In this document: positions 5,302 to 5,977 of the stretch, in pieces
How the letters are laid out: each line of letters opens with the position of its first letter
Position numbering within the stretch: position 1 is the first letter of the stretch
Assembly: GCA_003446775.1 (NCBI GenBank)
Contig: DMCH01000179.1
Span: forward strand, 1-5,977
DNA from: Chloroflexota bacterium
GTDB taxonomy: Bacteria > Chloroflexota > Dormibacteria > Dormibacterales > Dormibacteraceae
Length of the DNA stretch: 5,977 bases
Reading direction: 5' to 3'
Made by a program: the position numbers and the translations under genes
The notes under the pieces: model-generated
What the model was told of the DNA's origin: nothing
What the model saw: the letters and a program-made list of their open reading frames with translations, nothing else
The model's database searches: none

Positions 5302-5977
5302 ATGAAGCTGGAAGGCATCCACCACGTCAGCTCGATCACGGGCGACGCCCAGGCGAACGTCGACTTCTACGCCGGCACGCTGGGGTTGCGGCTGGTCAAG
5401 AAGACCGTCAACCAGGACGACCCCACCGTTTACCACCTGTTTTACGGAGACGACAAGGGCAGCCCCGGCCTGGACCTGACGTTCTTCGAGTATCCGGGGG
5501 CGCGCCCGGGCCGCCCGGGGCTGGGAATGATCCACCGGATCGTCCTGCGGGTCGGCTCCGAGGAGGCGCTTGACTTCTGGGAGCAGCGGCTTAAGGGCAG
5601 CCGGCGGTCGCGTGGATCGCTCGAGTTCTCAGACCCTGAAGGCCTTGGCTTGGAGCTCCGGGTGGTGGCCACTTCCGATGCGCCGCTCACCGCATCGCAT
5701 TCTGAGATACCTGCCGAGCGCGCGATCCAGGGCTTCGAGGAGGTGCGCGCGTACACGTCCAACCCCGAAGCGAGCCGCGAGCTGCTCGAGGGCGCGCTGG
5801 GATTCGAGCGAGCCGGCGACGTGTCGTGGCAGGCTCGTGGCGACAGTCGAGGGGGGCGCTACGTGTACGACCCCGCGCCCGCCGAGAGCGGCCTGCCCGG
5901 GGCCGGAACGGTGCATCACGTTGCCTGGGCATCGCTTGACGACGAGCAGGTGGGCTGGCGCGATCGCGTCATCGCGG
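5302..5977 (+). CDS. VOC/glyoxalase-superfamily ring-cleaving dioxygenase (partial)
   Basis: Open to the right edge, with 225 codons visible from ATG 5302 (230 from ATG 5287). The sequence fits the two-module VOC ring-cleaving dioxygenases related to Bacillus MhqO/MhqE, which act on hydroquinone-like substrates with a bound divalent metal. Module 1 has GIHHVSSITGD (5-15), VDFYAGTLGLRLVKKTVN (20-37) with DDPTVYHLFYGD next, GMIHRIVLRV (75-84) and the strand with LELRV (117-121). IPAERAIQGFEEV (136-148) opens module 2, in which GTVHHVAWAS (202-211) is the next conserved strand. Candidate metal ligands are the histidines of GIHH, MIH and VHH and the glutamate of LELRV. Which set binds metal, and whether module 2 is complete, cannot be judged because the carboxyl end is outside the window. 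Family members are about 300 residues, so roughly a quarter is missing. The exact substrate is unknown. Confidence 0.88.
   Translation, partial: MKLEGIHHVSSITGDAQANVDFYAGTLGLRLVKKTVNQDDPTVYHLFYGDDKGSPGLDLTFFEYPGARPGRPGLGMIHRIVLRVGSEEALDFWEQRLKGSRRSRGSLEFSDPEGLGLELRVVATSDAPLTASHSEIPAERAIQGFEEVRAYTSNPEASRELLEGALGFERAGDVSWQARGDSRGGRYVYDPAPAESGLPGAGTVHHVAWASLDDEQVGWRDRVIA

Noticed and set aside
1..5977. CRISPR array, tRNA/rRNA, IS element, toxin-antitoxin or defence system
   Set aside because: There are no regularly spaced repeats, no cloverleaf or rRNA-like sequence, no transposase motifs or terminal inverted repeats, and no gene pair with toxin-antitoxin or defence signatures.

Overview
The window is about 6 kb of very GC-rich bacterial chromosome. 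Codons in all the real genes end mostly in G or C, and genes are packed tightly on both strands. I see no mobile element, phage gene, RNA gene or CRISPR array. The composition and gene mix (a DoxX-Rieske fusion, a membrane GGDEF/HD-GYP protein, FMO-like and VOC oxygenases) would suit a soil-type actinobacterium or a Chloroflexota/Dormibacterota-like lineage. That placement is inference from style, not from a marker gene.

Layout. (i) Bases 1-93 are the 3' end of an unidentified plus-strand gene. (ii) A plus-strand SpoIIAA/STAS-like small-domain gene ends at 619. Its stop overlaps a 35-codon ORF (619-726) that looks like the amino-terminal stub of a second copy of the same family. (iii) A plus-strand gene at 792-1787 encodes a DoxX/DoxD-type membrane domain fused to an extracytoplasmic Rieske [2Fe-2S] domain. 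(iv) Two minus-strand genes follow, in transcription order: a 724-residue membrane protein with GAF, GGDEF and HD-GYP-like domains (5144-2970), then a flavin-containing, YUCCA-like monooxygenase (about 2930-1800). The oxygenase gene converges tail to tail with the Rieske gene. (v) A 5.1-5.3 kb intergenic region holds a dyad and separates the minus-strand pair from a divergent plus-strand VOC/glyoxalase-type ring-cleaving dioxygenase gene that runs off the right edge.

Functionally, three enzymes are oxidoreductases (DoxX-Rieske, FMO-like, VOC dioxygenase) and one is a c-di-GMP signalling protein. No shared pathway can be proved from the sequence. A loose theme of quinone or aromatic redox chemistry is possible but speculative.

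Most worth a second look: the c-di-GMP gene and the monooxygenase gene share one reading frame, separated by a single TAG, with no ATG, GTG or TTG before the FAD-binding motif. The HD-GYP half is degenerate while the GGDEF half and its I-site look intact. The truncated STAS-like duplicate is translationally coupled to its full-length neighbour. I found no convincing undescribed multi-gene system.
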